NCBI RefSeq assembly: GCF_001263415.1
Contig: NZ_LGTE01000019.1
Location: 1-59,459, forward strand
Source: Thermincola ferriacetica
GTDB lineage: Bacteria > Bacillota > Thermincolia > Thermincolales > Thermincolaceae
Reading direction: 5' to 3'
Length of the DNA stretch: 59,459 nucleotides
Made by a program: the position numbers and the translations under genes. Below, piece by piece: positions 1-9,480 of the stretch. Positions within the stretch are counted from its first letter, which is position 1. Each line of letters begins with the position of its first letter. The notes under the pieces were generated by a model. The model was given only the letters and a program-made list of their open reading frames with translations. It ran no database searches and was not told the DNA's origin.

Positions 1-316
1 GGTATGACTCAAAAAATGATCGGTCTTATTGGAAGACAGGTTTTAGTTGGTCATGGAGTAGTAAACCTCTTTACTTAAGTACTGACATTATTGGGGCAGG
101 CTGGGCACCTACAATGACTTTACTTACAGCAGAATCTTATAATGTTGTAACATATAAAGCAACAACAATAGGAGAGATATGCAAATGAGAATAGCTTATG
201 GACATACCCAACTAGATATTTCAAATCCTTCCGTGTCTTATCCGTGGGGCATATCTTTTTCATGGATAACTGGTGTTAATGAAGAAGCAAGTGAGACGGT
301 ATCATATTCTAATTAA
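1..316 (+). pseudogene. 3' end of a secreted-type protein, apparently frameshifted
   Basis: The window opens inside a gene. Frame 3 reads a Trp/Ser/Thr-rich, beta-strand-like sequence up to a TGA at 186-188. Frame 2 then continues in the same style from about 179 (Gly-His-Thr, Trp-Gly-Ile-Ser-Phe-Ser-Trp) to a TAA at 314-316. The composition matches across the junction, so I read this as one protein broken by a frameshift; a sequencing error would look the same. The alternative is two abutting genes, since GGAGAGAT precedes an ATG at 179. The style resembles the secreted protein at 2847. Function unknown. Confidence 0.45.
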
Positions 317-424
317 AAGTGATGGGCAGATATTATTCTGCCCATCATTAGCATTTTATTTGATCTTTGGGTGGTCATTGATAATATTATATTATTATAC
401 TGTGCATTAGTTTGGGAGGCTACA

Positions 425-913
425 ATGAAAAACAGAAAATTGAAAACTATTATATTGTTGTTATTAATAAGTATCTTATTATTATCAGCGCTTAGTTACG
501 GTTTGTGGAAAAAACGGGAGCAATCGGCAGTTAATGATTATAAAATGTACATGGCTAAACAATATGATATACTTAACTTCTTACAGGATTCTCTTGATGT
601 TAGGAATAATACTTCTGATTTTACAAATAAATTGATGTTAGCTAAAGGAGAGTTTACGTATTTAGATCCAATAATAAAACATGTCTCCATGCCTAAATCA
701 TTGATAGAGTTTCATAACGAAGGGAAAAACCTAGTAGACATAATCTTGTTTAAAGCTTCGAATGGTGAAATGGTTGAAAATGACATTTCAAAACTTGAAG
801 ATTACACAAAAAAACTTCGTCGAATGGTGCGCACTCTAGGCCCATCTATCGTCGAAGCTGAGTCGGCTGCAGTTATTTTTAAGCGTCTTGATGAGATTGG
901 TAAAACTTTGTGA
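425..913 (+). CDS. membrane-anchored protein of unknown function
   Basis: 162 residues. A short Lys/Arg-rich start is followed by one hydrophobic segment (about residues 8-28, rich in Leu/Ile) and then a charged, mostly helical domain, as in an N-terminally anchored extracytoplasmic helical bundle. I chose ATG 425 because GGGAGG lies 8 bases upstream; an upstream in-frame start at 371 has no ribosome site. No family recognised. The surrounding AT-rich DNA and nearby IS remnants suggest accessory DNA. Confidence 0.6.
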   Translation: MKNRKLKTIILLLLISILLLSALSYGLWKKREQSAVNDYKMYMAKQYDILNFLQDSLDVRNNTSDFTNKLMLAKGEFTYLDPIIKHVSMPKSLIEFHNEGKNLVDIILFKASNGEMVENDISKLEDYTKKLRRMVRTLGPSIVEAESAAVIFKRLDEIGKTL

Positions 914-1191
914 TAAAAAAAGAACCCGGTGGTAACCCATAGCTTTGATTTGTTCGAAGATGCCCTGACAGTTAAGTATTCCATCATTTATCAGAGCGTT
1001 AACTTAATTCTTGAAGGGGTCCAGTTTTGATGGCCTACTTGTTCGCGGCGGTGACAAAAATCCTAAATTCCATCAAAGTCAATGAGCTTAAGGACGATTT
1101 TTGTTTTGTTCAGATAACTATTGTTCTGATTTTCGAGAGGCTACAGGATTGTATAAGGAGCATTCCTGTAATGAAATAAAATGAGGTTTGA

Positions 1192-2333
1192 AAAAGAGAA
1201 TATGAAAGATTTGCGAAGTTTGACCGATGGGTGGCAGAAAATGCACGTTTACATGGTAAAAAAGAAGTTATTGTAGGTATGGAACCAACAGGGCATTATT
1301 GGTTTAGCCTGGGTTTTCACCTGTTAGAAGGCCAGGTAAAGATAGCCCTAGTCAATCCGTTCCATGTCAAACGAACCAAGGAACTGGATGACAACAGCCC
1401 GACCAAGAATGACCGGAAGGATCCCAAAACTATTGCAATGCTAGTCAAAGATGGCCGGTACCTGGAACCGTATCTACCGGAAGGTGTGTACCGTGAACTG
1501 CGGGTGGCCATGGAAGTTTATGACCGGCATGTAAAGCGGTTATCCGAGATAAACAACAAGGTAAGGCGCTGGCTGCATATATATTTTCCAGAGTTTGTTC
1601 AGGTATTTAAGGATTGGCGGGGAAAGGCGGCTCTTCTGACACTAAAATCCTTCCCGACGCCGCAAAAGGTTTTAGAAACCGGTTTAGAAGGTATCGTAAG
1701 TTGCTGGAAGGCCGAAATTAAGCGGGCCATAGGGTTTAAGCACGCAATTAGGTTACAGGAAGCAGCCAAGCGAACCATTGGGGTAAAAAAAGGCCTGCGG
1801 GCAGCAACCAGCGAGTTACAGATGCTTTTGGAAGAATATGAAATGGTTAGCCGCCAGATGGCAACCAATATGGAATTAGTGAAGGAATTGCTGATGCAGG
1901 TACCAAACGCCCAGAAAATACTGGCTATTAAGGGCATCGGGGTTGTTGCAGTACCATTTTTATAGCATCAGTGGGAGAAATCAAAAGGTTTGCGCATCTG
2001 CGGCAAATTCAGAAACTGGGAAGGCTGAATCTTAATGAAAACAGTTCAGGTAAGCACAAAGGTAAAATAACATTGAGTAAACGTGGCAACAAGAATCTGC
2101 GACGGGGCCTATTCCAGGCAGTGATGCCGCTCGTGGCCAAGAATCCAGAATTTCGGGAGTTGCATAAGCACTATACTACTCGGGAGAAAAATCCTTTAAC
2201 CAAAATGCAATCCCTGATGGCCCTGTGCTGCAAACTAATCCGAATTTTTTATGCACTTTTAACCAAAGGTACAACATATGACCCGCAAAAGATGCTAAGT
2301 GATATCCGCAGGCCAAAAATGTTAGTGGCTTAG
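1192..2333 (+). pseudogene. IS110-family transposase, broken
   Basis: IS110-type transposases carry an N-terminal DEDD RuvC-like domain and a C-terminal Transposase_20 domain with a catalytic Ser. The part from 1231 shows the N-domain (GMEPTGHYW, then NPFHVKRTKE and NDRKDPKT). The last 120 residues (1971-2333) give the C-domain (RQIQKLGRLNLNENSSGKHK, then SKRGNKNLRRG). Two lesions are visible. The first ~50 residues, with the first catalytic Asp, are lost at a frame break near 1190. A second frameshift near 1960 separates the halves right after the KGIG motif. Intact family members have about 400 residues in one frame, so this copy should be inactive. Confidence 0.85.
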
Positions 2334-2846
2334 AATTACACTGCAGCAGTCAATTATACACCGCACTTCCTCGCCTGTTAAGGGCGAAGCGGAGCCGCTG
2401 AAGCGGCCCTTGACTGGCTCGTGACCGCGGCGTTAAGGGCAGCCATGTGGTGAGCAGCGGTACATTTATGTAATACCGTAACCAAGATTGATTATAGATT
2501 TAGATCTTTGACAATTTAGAGCTGGGATAGTCAGGTTGAATTTTATCCATACGGGCAAAGACCCTGCTTAGGAGCATGACTGACATTCCACCTCTTGGAG
2601 AGGCAGAACGAAGGAATTTAGGGCATTGACCCTGTGAGACATGGGAGGGTTCCCACCGGAGACAATGTGGAATCCCAACGGCCGTAAAATACAAACAACC
2701 AGCGGTCTGGTTTACTCCACATACGTACATTCAATATTATACTGCTAAGCATTAATTATCCAAGAGACTCTAAATTGAAAAAGTGAAAATCTATGATTAA
2801 GCGAGCAAAAAGGAGATATCAAAAGATTATTGAGGGAGATTGTTTT
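2334..2846 (+). other. non-coding stretch behind the IS110 remnant
   Basis: No convincing gene in 513 bases. It contains a GC-rich hairpin at 2380-2411 (AAGGGC pairing with GCCCTT, with an inner GCGG/CCGC pair) and a second, compact structured segment at 2585-2673 listed separately. G+C is clearly higher than in the flanking AT-rich genes, which suggests it arrived with the insertion sequence. Confidence 0.5.
2585..2673 (+). ncRNA. candidate structured RNA (multi-hairpin), possibly IS110 bridge-RNA related
   Basis: ATTCCAC (2585-2591) pairs with GTGGAAT (2667-2673), enclosing three small hairpins in a row: CTCT-TGG-AGAG (2592-2602), AGGG-CATTGA-CCCT (2620-2633) and GGGA-GGGT-TCCC (2643-2654). 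IS110-family elements are known to encode a bridge RNA beside the transposase gene (5' in the IS110 group, 3' in the IS1111 group). The position 3' of the transposase would fit the second arrangement, but I cannot assign the group. Strand is assumed from the transposase. Confidence 0.3.
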
Positions 2847-3467
2847 ATGAGAGAAAGAAAATTGTTTGTGGTCCTTTGTCTAACGGTGTTTTTAATAACT
2901 AATTTGACAGGTTTGGCATATGCAAACGAAAAAATCGTTGATTTTGATCCCATTAAGGAATTTTCAGCAGATGGACCGTTTTATGAGAAAGGAAAAGACC
3001 AAAAGAATGTTAAAGTAGCTGATAAAAACAATGTTGAAACAGATGCGATTTATTATACTTATTATTGGAAGATAACCGGTTTATCAGGTCCTACTAAGTA
3101 CTATGGAGAAAAATATACCTTAGTTTCAGGGGCAGGAGGACCTAATGGTAGTACTTTAGGTGCAAGTATACAAGCTAGTTGGTCTGATAGTATAGGGGGA
3201 ACACTAAAAGTTCCTATTAATGATGTAGAAGTTCAAATTGGAAGAACCTTAACTAATAGCGGTACAGTAACAGTTAGCTATTCTATTAATGTTCCAGCTA
3301 ACAAAAATGCTACTATTTATTGGCAGAGAATGTGGGATAGATGGTATGTATATCAGAGTGAATATCGATACATATATTATAATATGCCCCATGAATTTAC
3401 GGGGAATACTGCTACCGCAAGAGCTTATGACTATCGCGGGATATACTATTCCTATAGCATCTGGTGA
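2847..3467 (+). CDS. secreted protein of unknown function
   Basis: 206 residues. The N-terminus is a classic signal peptide (Arg/Lys start, hydrophobic core, Ala-Tyr-Ala cleavage site near residue 24). The mature part is rich in Tyr, Ser, Thr and Gly with alternating polar/hydrophobic runs, so a beta-rich extracellular fold is likely. ATG 2847 is chosen because GAGGGAG sits 8 bases upstream and the signal peptide starts there. It stands alone and is followed directly by a terminator. No family recognised. Confidence 0.65.
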   Translation: MRERKLFVVLCLTVFLITNLTGLAYANEKIVDFDPIKEFSADGPFYEKGKDQKNVKVADKNNVETDAIYYTYYWKITGLSGPTKYYGEKYTLVSGAGGPNGSTLGASIQASWSDSIGGTLKVPINDVEVQIGRTLTNSGTVTVSYSINVPANKNATIYWQRMWDRWYVYQSEYRYIYYNMPHEFTGNTATARAYDYRGIYYSYSIW

Positions 3468-3478
3468 TATAAGTCAAT

Positions 3479-3526
3479 AACATGGTGTGTCATTTTTATT
3501 GATACACCATGTTAAAACTTTTCTTT
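3479..3526 (+). terminator. Rho-independent terminator of the 2847 gene
   Basis: Perfect 10-bp stem AACATGGTGT (3479-3488) with ACACCATGTT (3504-3513), followed by a T-rich tail. It lies 12 bases after the stop codon. Confidence 0.75.
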
Positions 3527-3594
3527 TACTGTTAATTTTATACCAAGTAATTAATGGTTATATTTGTAACGGATTCTTAAAGGAGTTATAGGCT

Positions 3595-4488
3595 ATGAAT
3601 ACAAGAATTTTAGTGAGGCTAACCTTAGTAGTTTTTTGGTTTGTTTGTTTAATGATGCAGTCAGGCTGTGGTTTGGCTCCACAAAAGGATCAAAAAAATG
3701 GTAGTTTATCTGATTTAAAAGGATTTTTATTTTTACAATGGGACGGTTATTTTTCGGGTGAAGTAGGGGAGATAATTAACGTAGAGATACCTTTTTTCGA
3801 CTTTAATTCGGATAAAGTGAAATCAATAAATATTATCCATCCTCCAATTCCAAACACTCAAATCAGTGTATCTGTTGCTCGGTTTTCCACAACTAAGGCA
3901 TACGCTCAAAATACTATAAGTTTAGAAATACGCTTTAACAAACCTGGGTTTTATAAATTAAAAAATATCGAATTTGAGGTTAACGGCGCAAAAACTAAAT
4001 ATAAGGCTCCTGTTGGCGAAATCATTTTTGATATAAAACCGAAAACCTTAGAAAAACATTTAACTGCCATGGGAGGAACGGGCATTAACCCGGAAGTAAA
4101 TGATTATATATATGCAATAACACTGAAAAATATATCTAAACAAAAAATAAAGATAAATGATTTAGAGTTTAAAACAAAGGAAAAAATCAGTGCTAAAAGA
4201 ATGTATTTTCAAAACGGAAAATTTGAACTCGCAGGAAAATGGTACGAATGGACAGATTCCAGTGTCGTACTTTCTCCCGGAGAAATTAAGACAATAAGAA
4301 TGGATTTTACCGCAAGAGATTTTGGGGAACCAAAATTTAAACAAATAAAACCAATAATAAAATATATTCCGGATAAAACAATAGTTGAGCAGAATTTCCC
4401 AGGGCACGTTACAATCTATTCGCCTAATCTTACCGAAGAACAATTAAAATTATTATATAGAAGATACGGGATAAAATCAAATGAATAA
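3595..4488 (+). CDS. putative lipoprotein of unknown function
   Basis: 297 residues. It starts with a hydrophobic signal segment ending in Gln-Ser-Gly-Cys at about residue 25, a somewhat non-standard lipobox, so surface anchoring through the Cys is probable but not certain. The mature part alternates beta-like stretches and has no motif I recognise. AAAGGAG lies about 10 bases before ATG 3595. It is flanked by IS debris: an IstB remnant begins right after the stop. Confidence 0.6.
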   Translation: MNTRILVRLTLVVFWFVCLMMQSGCGLAPQKDQKNGSLSDLKGFLFLQWDGYFSGEVGEIINVEIPFFDFNSDKVKSINIIHPPIPNTQISVSVARFSTTKAYAQNTISLEIRFNKPGFYKLKNIEFEVNGAKTKYKAPVGEIIFDIKPKTLEKHLTAMGGTGINPEVNDYIYAITLKNISKQKIKINDLEFKTKEKISAKRMYFQNGKFELAGKWYEWTDSSVVLSPGEIKTIRMDFTARDFGEPKFKQIKPIIKYIPDKTIVEQNFPGHVTIYSPNLTEEQLKLLYRRYGIKSNE

Positions 4489-4498
4489 CTAAGCTTTC

Positions 4499-4657
4499 TT
4501 GATTACACGGAAAAACGACTTAGAATATTTGAGGCCCAAGATACTCGTAGTAGACGAGGTCTGCTACCTGCCTCTGGACAGCCTGGCCGGTAGCTTGTTC
4601 TTCCAGCTTGTCAACTCCTGGTATGAAAAGGGAAGCATCATCCTGAGGCAAATGTAA
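4499..4657 (+). pseudogene. IstB-like ATPase fragment (IS21 family remnant)
   Basis: One frame reads the middle of an IS21 helper ATPase: LRPKILVVDEVCYLPLDSLA, then FFQLVNSWYEKGSIIL, covering the Walker B Asp-Glu region. The fragment ends at TAA 4655. The P-loop half and the C-terminus are absent, as is the IstA transposase, so only about 50 codons remain. Confidence 0.75.
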
Positions 4658-4736
4658 ATAACAATACTGCAGAAATGTCCGCAATTGTTCCGGCTTTATA
4701 ATAGCTAAGCAAAGATGGTTCTATTTCTTAGGGCTG

Positions 4737-4768
4737 GCCGGTTTTTCTTGGAAAAGAGAAAAACCGGC
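4737..4768 (+). terminator. 12-bp perfect hairpin, terminator-like
   Basis: GCCGGTTTTTCT (4737-4748) pairs exactly with AGAAAAACCGGC (4757-4768). The following TCTTATAATT is only moderately T-rich, so termination strength is uncertain. Confidence 0.5.
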
Positions 4769-4846
4769 TCTTATAATTCATATATTAAAAAATAAAAGGA
4801 ACATTCAAATTGAACTAGAAGAATAACCCGAAGGGAGGAATTTTAA

Positions 4847-5095
4847 ATGTTTTCTTTAAAGCGGTTTTTGCTTGGATTAGCGATAAGCTTTTTATTTTTG
4901 ACATGGTTAAGTACGAAGTGGATACCATACGATTATCCTACTGCACCTTTTTGGGTAGTATGGTATTGGAAGGCCAGAGATCAACTATTTAGAGTTCATA
5001 ATTACGGTCTCATTTTTTTGCCTATTTCAATTATAATTGGCTTATTTCTAGGATACTTATCCAAAATAAAAAGCTTTATATTTAAAAAAAAGTAA
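4847..5095 (+). CDS. small membrane protein
   Basis: 82 residues with two predicted membrane helices (about residues 5-22 and 53-71) separated by an aromatic-rich extracytoplasmic loop (repeated Trp/Tyr). The C-terminal end is Lys-rich and probably cytoplasmic. GGGAGG lies 8 bases before ATG 4847. No family recognised. It sits between IS remnants as a single-gene unit. Confidence 0.55.
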   Translation: MFSLKRFLLGLAISFLFLTWLSTKWIPYDYPTAPFWVVWYWKARDQLFRVHNYGLIFLPISIIIGLFLGYLSKIKSFIFKKK

Positions 5096-5197
5096 CAACA
5101 TAAACTAGGATTCTGTCCGAGAATTAATTTCATACAACAAAGCAGTACGAAATATCGTATTTTATATTGTGTACAGCTAAACTTCTTGCCTAACACT

Positions 5198-5599
5198 TCA
5201 ATCTGACTTTGATTCCATTTTTTCCAGATATACGGTTATGGTTTCTATGGGGCCTTTGCCCATATTCCGGTAACCTCTGTGGGGCCTTTTGGTATTGTAA
5301 TGATGCAGCCAGTTATCCAGATCAGCCTGAAGTGCGTCGATGTTATCAAAGAATTTTTCACGGAATGCTTTGCGGAAAAACTCATCCAATACCGTCCTGT
5401 TGAATCTCTCCACGAATCCGTTTGTCAGGGGCCGACGCACTTTAGTTCTGCGGTGTTCTATGTCATTTAAAGCCAGATACAGTTCGTAGGGATGAGTCTC
5501 TGTTCCGTTGTACTCCCGCCCATTGTCGGTAATAATTGCAGATATGGAGAGACCACGTTCCCGGTAGAAAGGAATTACATCGTTATACAAAACTGCCAC
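5198..5599 (-). pseudogene. DDE transposase C-terminal fragment (IS3/IS481-like rve domain)
   Basis: About 133 residues of an integrase-core domain: IITDNGREYNG carries the second catalytic Asp and GFVERFNRT the catalytic Glu, followed by WLHHYNTKRPHRGY typical of these transposases. The N-terminal half (first Asp and DNA-binding domain) is missing, and the frame is lost just upstream of 5599. An inactive remnant. Confidence 0.8.
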
Positions 5600-5699
5600 A
5601 GCACACTCAGGTAGTTTTTTACACCGAAAAGGCGATAGGAATCATAAGACGGATTAATGGCGCATAATTTTTTCCTGAGAATAAATTTGGAGGGATAAA

Positions 5700-6014
5700 G
5701 TGCAAATCATCATCTGGCGGGTAAATCAAAAAAATTCCCTGTTTTTTCTCACCGGGGCCCTGTTTACAGTACTTTTAAGCCACCTTTGCTGTATCGCCTC
5801 GGCTTTGCTGCCCCTGGGTTTGAACGGTTTGACAGTCTTTCTGGAAAAGACCCTTGGCGAACTACAGCCCTGGCTCTCTGTTTTACCGGGAATACTGCTA
5901 ATCTTCTCCGGTTGGCGGATTTACGGGAACCCCAAGAGCCACCTGATAGAAAAGGTGCTATTCTGGATATCGGCATTAATTGTGGCGGGGATGTTGTACT
6001 TGCAAAAACAGTGA
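5700..6014 (+). CDS. small membrane protein with a Cys-Cys motif, MerT/MerF-like appearance
   Basis: 104 residues with three predicted membrane helices (about 13-33, 56-73, 83-100). The first helix has SHLCCIASALLPLG, a vicinal Cys pair followed by a small-residue run, reminiscent of mercury-transport MerT/MerF/MerC proteins. This is resemblance only; no mer genes are nearby. GTG 5700 is chosen for the GGAGGG 7 bases upstream. Confidence 0.45.
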   Translation: MQIIIWRVNQKNSLFFLTGALFTVLLSHLCCIASALLPLGLNGLTVFLEKTLGELQPWLSVLPGILLIFSGWRIYGNPKSHLIEKVLFWISALIVAGMLYLQKQ

Positions 6015-6211
6015 TGTTCCAGAGGGGTACCAAGGTAGCCGTAGATTCCATGCAGGTTGGTACTACTGAAGTGGAACAGGGAGTCGTTCTGGCCCCGGAG
6101 GCAGGAAATTTCGTGAAAGAAATAGTGGATGGTTCGTTCCCGGCAAATGTGCCGGGTGCTGGACCTGTTTTAACAACTGCCTCCAAAGGGCCATTTATAC
6201 CAAACGGATAA
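6011..6211 (+). pseudogene. fragment of a methyl-accepting chemotaxis protein
   Basis: A short open stretch overlapping the end of the previous gene reads TTEVEQGVVLAPEAGNFVKE, which matches the style of the chemoreceptor signalling helices near a methylation site. No receptor sequence precedes or follows it. The last 25 codons do not look like a receptor. I regard it as a relic. Confidence 0.35.
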
Positions 6212-6263
6212 GGGGCAGGGGACATTATCAGGGGCCCATCGAAGCGTATAGAAAAATTTTTTA

Positions 6264-6683
6264 TTATTTAGCTTTACACACCAGTTGCCAGGTCACGCCA
6301 AACCGGTCTGTTAATTTGCCGTACAACGGGCTGAAGAAGGTTTCCTGCAGCTCCATTTCCACTTGTCCTCCCTCAGACAGCGCTTCAAATGTTAAGCGTG
6401 TTTCATCTTCTGTATCAAATTCCAGTGAAAAAGAAATATTATTTCCTGCTCTGTATGGCGCATCCGGGGAAGTATCCGAAAAACGAATTACATGACCGTC
6501 TTTTCTTAACTCAGCGTGAAGAACAAGATTTTTCATATGGTCAGGCACTGGAAATGCCGGATTGGGCGGTGCATCATCAAAACGTAATATTTGCATTTCT
6601 CCGCCTAAGACCTTTTGATAAAACTTCACTGCTTCCTCACAGTTGCCTTTGAATGTAAAATACGGGATTATCCAGTCACTCAT
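6264..6683 (-). CDS. VOC-superfamily protein, PhnB/YjdN-like
   Basis: 139 residues of the vicinal-oxygen-chelate fold (PhnB-like): IPYFTFKGNCEEAVKFYQKV at the N-terminus, GGEMQILRF, and a closing DRFGVTWQLV. Family members are small dimeric enzymes or binding proteins; the substrate of this subgroup is not established. AGAAGGG lies 10 bases before ATG 6683. Single gene, same strand as the larger gene upstream of it. Confidence 0.85.
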   Translation of the reverse strand: MSDWIIPYFTFKGNCEEAVKFYQKVLGGEMQILRFDDAPPNPAFPVPDHMKNLVLHAELRKDGHVIRFSDTSPDAPYRAGNNISFSLEFDTEDETRLTFEALSEGGQVEMELQETFFSPLYGKLTDRFGVTWQLVCKAK

Positions 6684-6758
6684 TAAAAACCCTTCTTTCT
6701 CTATTAATTTTGGTATACTGTGTAGATATGGTCCTTATCTTCTTAATAATTTTTGCAG

Positions 6759-8780
6759 TTACAGCAATTTTTCCAATTCATCTGCATCAGTGACGGGCGG
6801 GTGACAGGAATAGTTTTTGCAGACATAGGCCGTGGCTTTTCCGTTAACGGCTTGCCTGTCCCTGAGAAAGGCCACTGCCTGAGCAAGTTTTTCTCCTTCC
6901 GGTCCCGGTGGTTTTAGGATCACCGTTGCTTCCGGCATGAATCTGCTGTTTACGGTGGCAAGCAATTTTTCTGTGTCGCCTGCCTTCCGGTTGCCGACTA
7001 CAGTTATGTCCACAGGCGGTGTCAGGTCCAACCATACAGCCATTAAGAAGTGAGAGTGACCCATGGGCGATTCTGCCACACTTCCCCCAAAGGCTTTGAG
7101 TTGTTCCCGGGCCCTTTCTGCAAGTTGCCGGTCACCTGTTAACCTGGCCAGCCTGAAAAGGTTCACGGCTGCTACAGAATTACCGGCAGGCAGAGCGCCG
7201 TCATAGATTTCTTTCGGCCGGGTGATAAGATTTTCGGCATCGTTACCATAGAGGAAAAGGCCGCCGTTTTCTTCATCCCAAAAAAGTTTCAGCATATCGT
7301 TGTTCAGCTCCAGGGCCTGTTCCAGGTATGCAGGCTCAAATGTAGCTTCATACAGTTCAATTAAACCCCAAACATAGAAAGCGTAGTCATCCAGATAGCC
7401 AAGGAATGCCGCCTCGCCGTCTCTAAACCGTGCTAAAAGCCGCCTATCTTCTCTGCGCAGGTTTTTGTTGATAAAGTTCACCGTATTGGCAGCAACTTCG
7501 GCATACTTTTTTTCCCCTAAGGCCCGCGCGCCATAGGCCATAGCGGCAATCATTAAACCGTTCCAGGCGGTCAGGATTTTGTCGTCTTTAAAGGGGTGCA
7601 CCCGCTGCTCACGTCGTGCAAAAAGTTTTTTCCTGGCTTCTTCATAGCCTTCTACGTAACCTGTTTCAATCAGGTTGGGTATACTTTTGCTTTCAAAATT
7701 ACCCTGTGCAGTAATGTCGTAGTCGCGGCAGAAATACCGCCCAAGATTATCACCCAGCACTTCTTTCACTTCTTCGGGCGTCCAGACGTAAAATTTGCCT
7801 TCCTCTCCTTCTGAATCGGCGTCTTCCGCCGAATAAAAACCTCCTTCCGGTGATATCATGTCCCTTTGCACATAAGTAAAAATTTCCTCGGCTGTTTTGG
7901 CATATTTACGGTTTCCTGTGGCCTGATAGGCTTCCAGGTATGCGATGGCCAGAAGGGCGTTGTCATAAAGCATTTTTTCGAAATGGGGCACCAGCCATTT
8001 CCTGTCGGTGGAGTACCGGGCAAAACCGAAACCTATGTGGTCGTAAATCCCACCGAGGTACATGGCATCGAGGGTCTTTTCCACCATTTCCAGGGCAGCG
8101 CCGTTGCCCGACATTTTCCAGTAACGCAGGAGGAAAGTCAGGTTGTGAGGAGTGGGGAACTTGGGCGCTGCACCGAACCCGCCATAAAGGCGATCAAAGT
8201 TTTCTTCAAAGTAGGCAAAGGCTTTGTCCAGCATCTCTTTTGAAACATCTCCGCCGGTATGGGAAAATAAATGGCTGTTTACAGCTTCCGTTATTTTTTC
8301 TCCTGATTCTGTCAGTTCTTTTTTTCTTTCCCGCCACAAATCGGCTATCTGAATCAGGATGTCTGTCAGGCCAGGCATTCCCCGGGCGCTTTTTTTGGGG
8401 AAGTATGTTCCTGCAAAAAAGGGTTTTTTATCAGGAGTCATGATAACGGTCAGCGGCCATCCGCCATGTCCGGTCATAGCCTGGCAGACGGACATGTAGA
8501 TGGTATCTATATCGGGGCGTTCTTCCCGGTCCACTTTTATTGAGACATAGTGTTTGTTAAGTATGGCTGCTACTTCTTCATCCTCAAAGGATTCCCGTTC
8601 CATCACATGGCACCAGTGGCAGGTGCTGTAGCCTATGCTGAGAAAGATGGGCTTATCTTCTTTTTCTGCTTTTCGGAAGGCATCATCGCCCCAGGGGTAC
8701 CAATCCACTGGATTGTGGGCGTGCTGGAGAAGGTAGGGGGATTTTTCGTTGATAAGACGATTGGTATAGGTTGTCTGCAT
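6759..8780 (-). CDS. thioredoxin-domain protein of the YyaL/SPATA20 family (DUF255)
   Basis: 673 residues, the usual family length. The N-terminal thioredoxin-like domain (about 1-165) starts with [18 protein letters not shown] and carries the CHWC active-site motif in [12 protein letters not shown]. The rest is an alpha/alpha-barrel with features of N-acylglucosamine-2-epimerase/glycosidase folds ([31 protein letters not shown]). Biochemical role is not established for bacterial members. No signal peptide, so cytoplasmic. Stands alone. Confidence 0.92.
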   Translation of the reverse strand: MQTTYTNRLINEKSPYLLQHAHNPVDWYPWGDDAFRKAEKEDKPIFLSIGYSTCHWCHVMERESFEDEEVAAILNKHYVSIKVDREERPDIDTIYMSVCQAMTGHGGWPLTVIMTPDKKPFFAGTYFPKKSARGMPGLTDILIQIADLWRERKKELTESGEKITEAVNSHLFSHTGGDVSKEMLDKAFAYFEENFDRLYGGFGAAPKFPTPHNLTFLLRYWKMSGNGAALEMVEKTLDAMYLGGIYDHIGFGFARYSTDRKWLVPHFEKMLYDNALLAIAYLEAYQATGNRKYAKTAEEIFTYVQRDMISPEGGFYSAEDADSEGEEGKFYVWTPEEVKEVLGDNLGRYFCRDYDITAQGNFESKSIPNLIETGYVEGYEEARKKLFARREQRVHPFKDDKILTAWNGLMIAAMAYGARALGEKKYAEVAANTVNFINKNLRREDRRLLARFRDGEAAFLGYLDDYAFYVWGLIELYEATFEPAYLEQALELNNDMLKLFWDEENGGLFLYGNDAENLITRPKEIYDGALPAGNSVAAVNLFRLARLTGDRQLAERAREQLKAFGGSVAESPMGHSHFLMAVWLDLTPPVDITVVGNRKAGDTEKLLATVNSRFMPEATVILKPPGPEGEKLAQAVAFLRDRQAVNGKATAYVCKNYSCHPPVTDADELEKLL

Positions 8781-9015
8781 GTTTGCACTTCCTTTAACTT
8801 GTTATATCTGTTATATTATTTCAAAATCAACCCAAAAAAATAGCAGTGCGAAGGGTAGAAATTGCAAAGAGTTCCTTGAATGAACACAGGATGCTGCTTC
8901 CATCAGATTTTGAGAAATACCTGATATAAAAAACTCGTGGCGGTTACAGAAAATGGCAGGAAATGACACGTCAAATGAGGTATAATAATTTAAACAGTGT
9001 ATGGAGGGACTTTTA

Positions 9016-9480
9016 TTGACCACGGATAACATTTTTCCAATAGAAAAACTGAGGTCGAGACTGCAAAAGTTCATAAATACAATCAGAGACAGTGGTCAAA
9101 TAATTGCCTTTTACCTCTTCGGCTCTTACGCCGTCGGCAGGGCAACACCACAGAGCGATATTGACTTGGCTATCCTGTTTGACAAGTCTGTTGAACGGGA
9201 GCGCTACCTTCCCGAGAGACTCAGGTTAATGGGTGAACTGTCAATAGTTCTTGAAACAGACAGGGTTGAACTGGTTGTGCTTAATGAAGCGCCTCCTGCA
9301 TTGGCATACCGTGTTATTAAAGATGGAGAATTGTTATTTGCCCGGGACGAAAGGAAAGGCCAGTTGGTTGACTTTAAAGTGAAAACAATGGACCTGTATT
9401 TTGATTTTTTACCTGCCCAACGGATATTTTCCGAAGGTTTGGCAAGGCGTATAAGGGAGGGGAGTTTTGGTGGTGGATAA
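9016..9480 (+). CDS. mntA: MntA-type nucleotidyltransferase antitoxin
   Basis: About 154 residues of a minimal nucleotidyltransferase: FYLFGSYAVGRATPQSDIDL supplies the GS(x)nDxD active site, and RVELVVL gives the third acidic position as Glu rather than the usual Asp. In HepT-MntA (type VII) systems this protein AMPylates the toxin's active-site Tyr region to neutralise it. TTG 9016 is chosen because GGAGGG (9003-9008) sits just before it; the upstream ATG 9001 would overlap that site. It overlaps hepT by a few bases, as expected for translational coupling. Confidence 0.85.
   Translation: MTTDNIFPIEKLRSRLQKFINTIRDSGQIIAFYLFGSYAVGRATPQSDIDLAILFDKSVERERYLPERLRLMGELSIVLETDRVELVVLNEAPPALAYRVIKDGELLFARDERKGQLVDFKVKTMDLYFDFLPAQRIFSEGLARRIREGSFGGG

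Noticed and set aside
934-1028. Short open stretch (…SFDLFEDALTVKYSIIYQ…) before the IS110 remnant
   Set aside because: It reads a little like a protein fragment but is too short to assign and has no start site; I could not link it to any transposase.
2500-2730. 76-codon open frame on the minus strand behind the IS110 remnant
   Set aside because: No ribosome site, no family resemblance, and it lies across the structured segment at 2585-2673.
5786-6211. Open frame of 141 codons overlapping the small membrane gene at 5700
   Set aside because: Its first half is an antisense-like shadow of the membrane gene in another frame; only the last third (from about 6011) resembles a protein, a chemoreceptor piece, so it is reported as a fragment instead.
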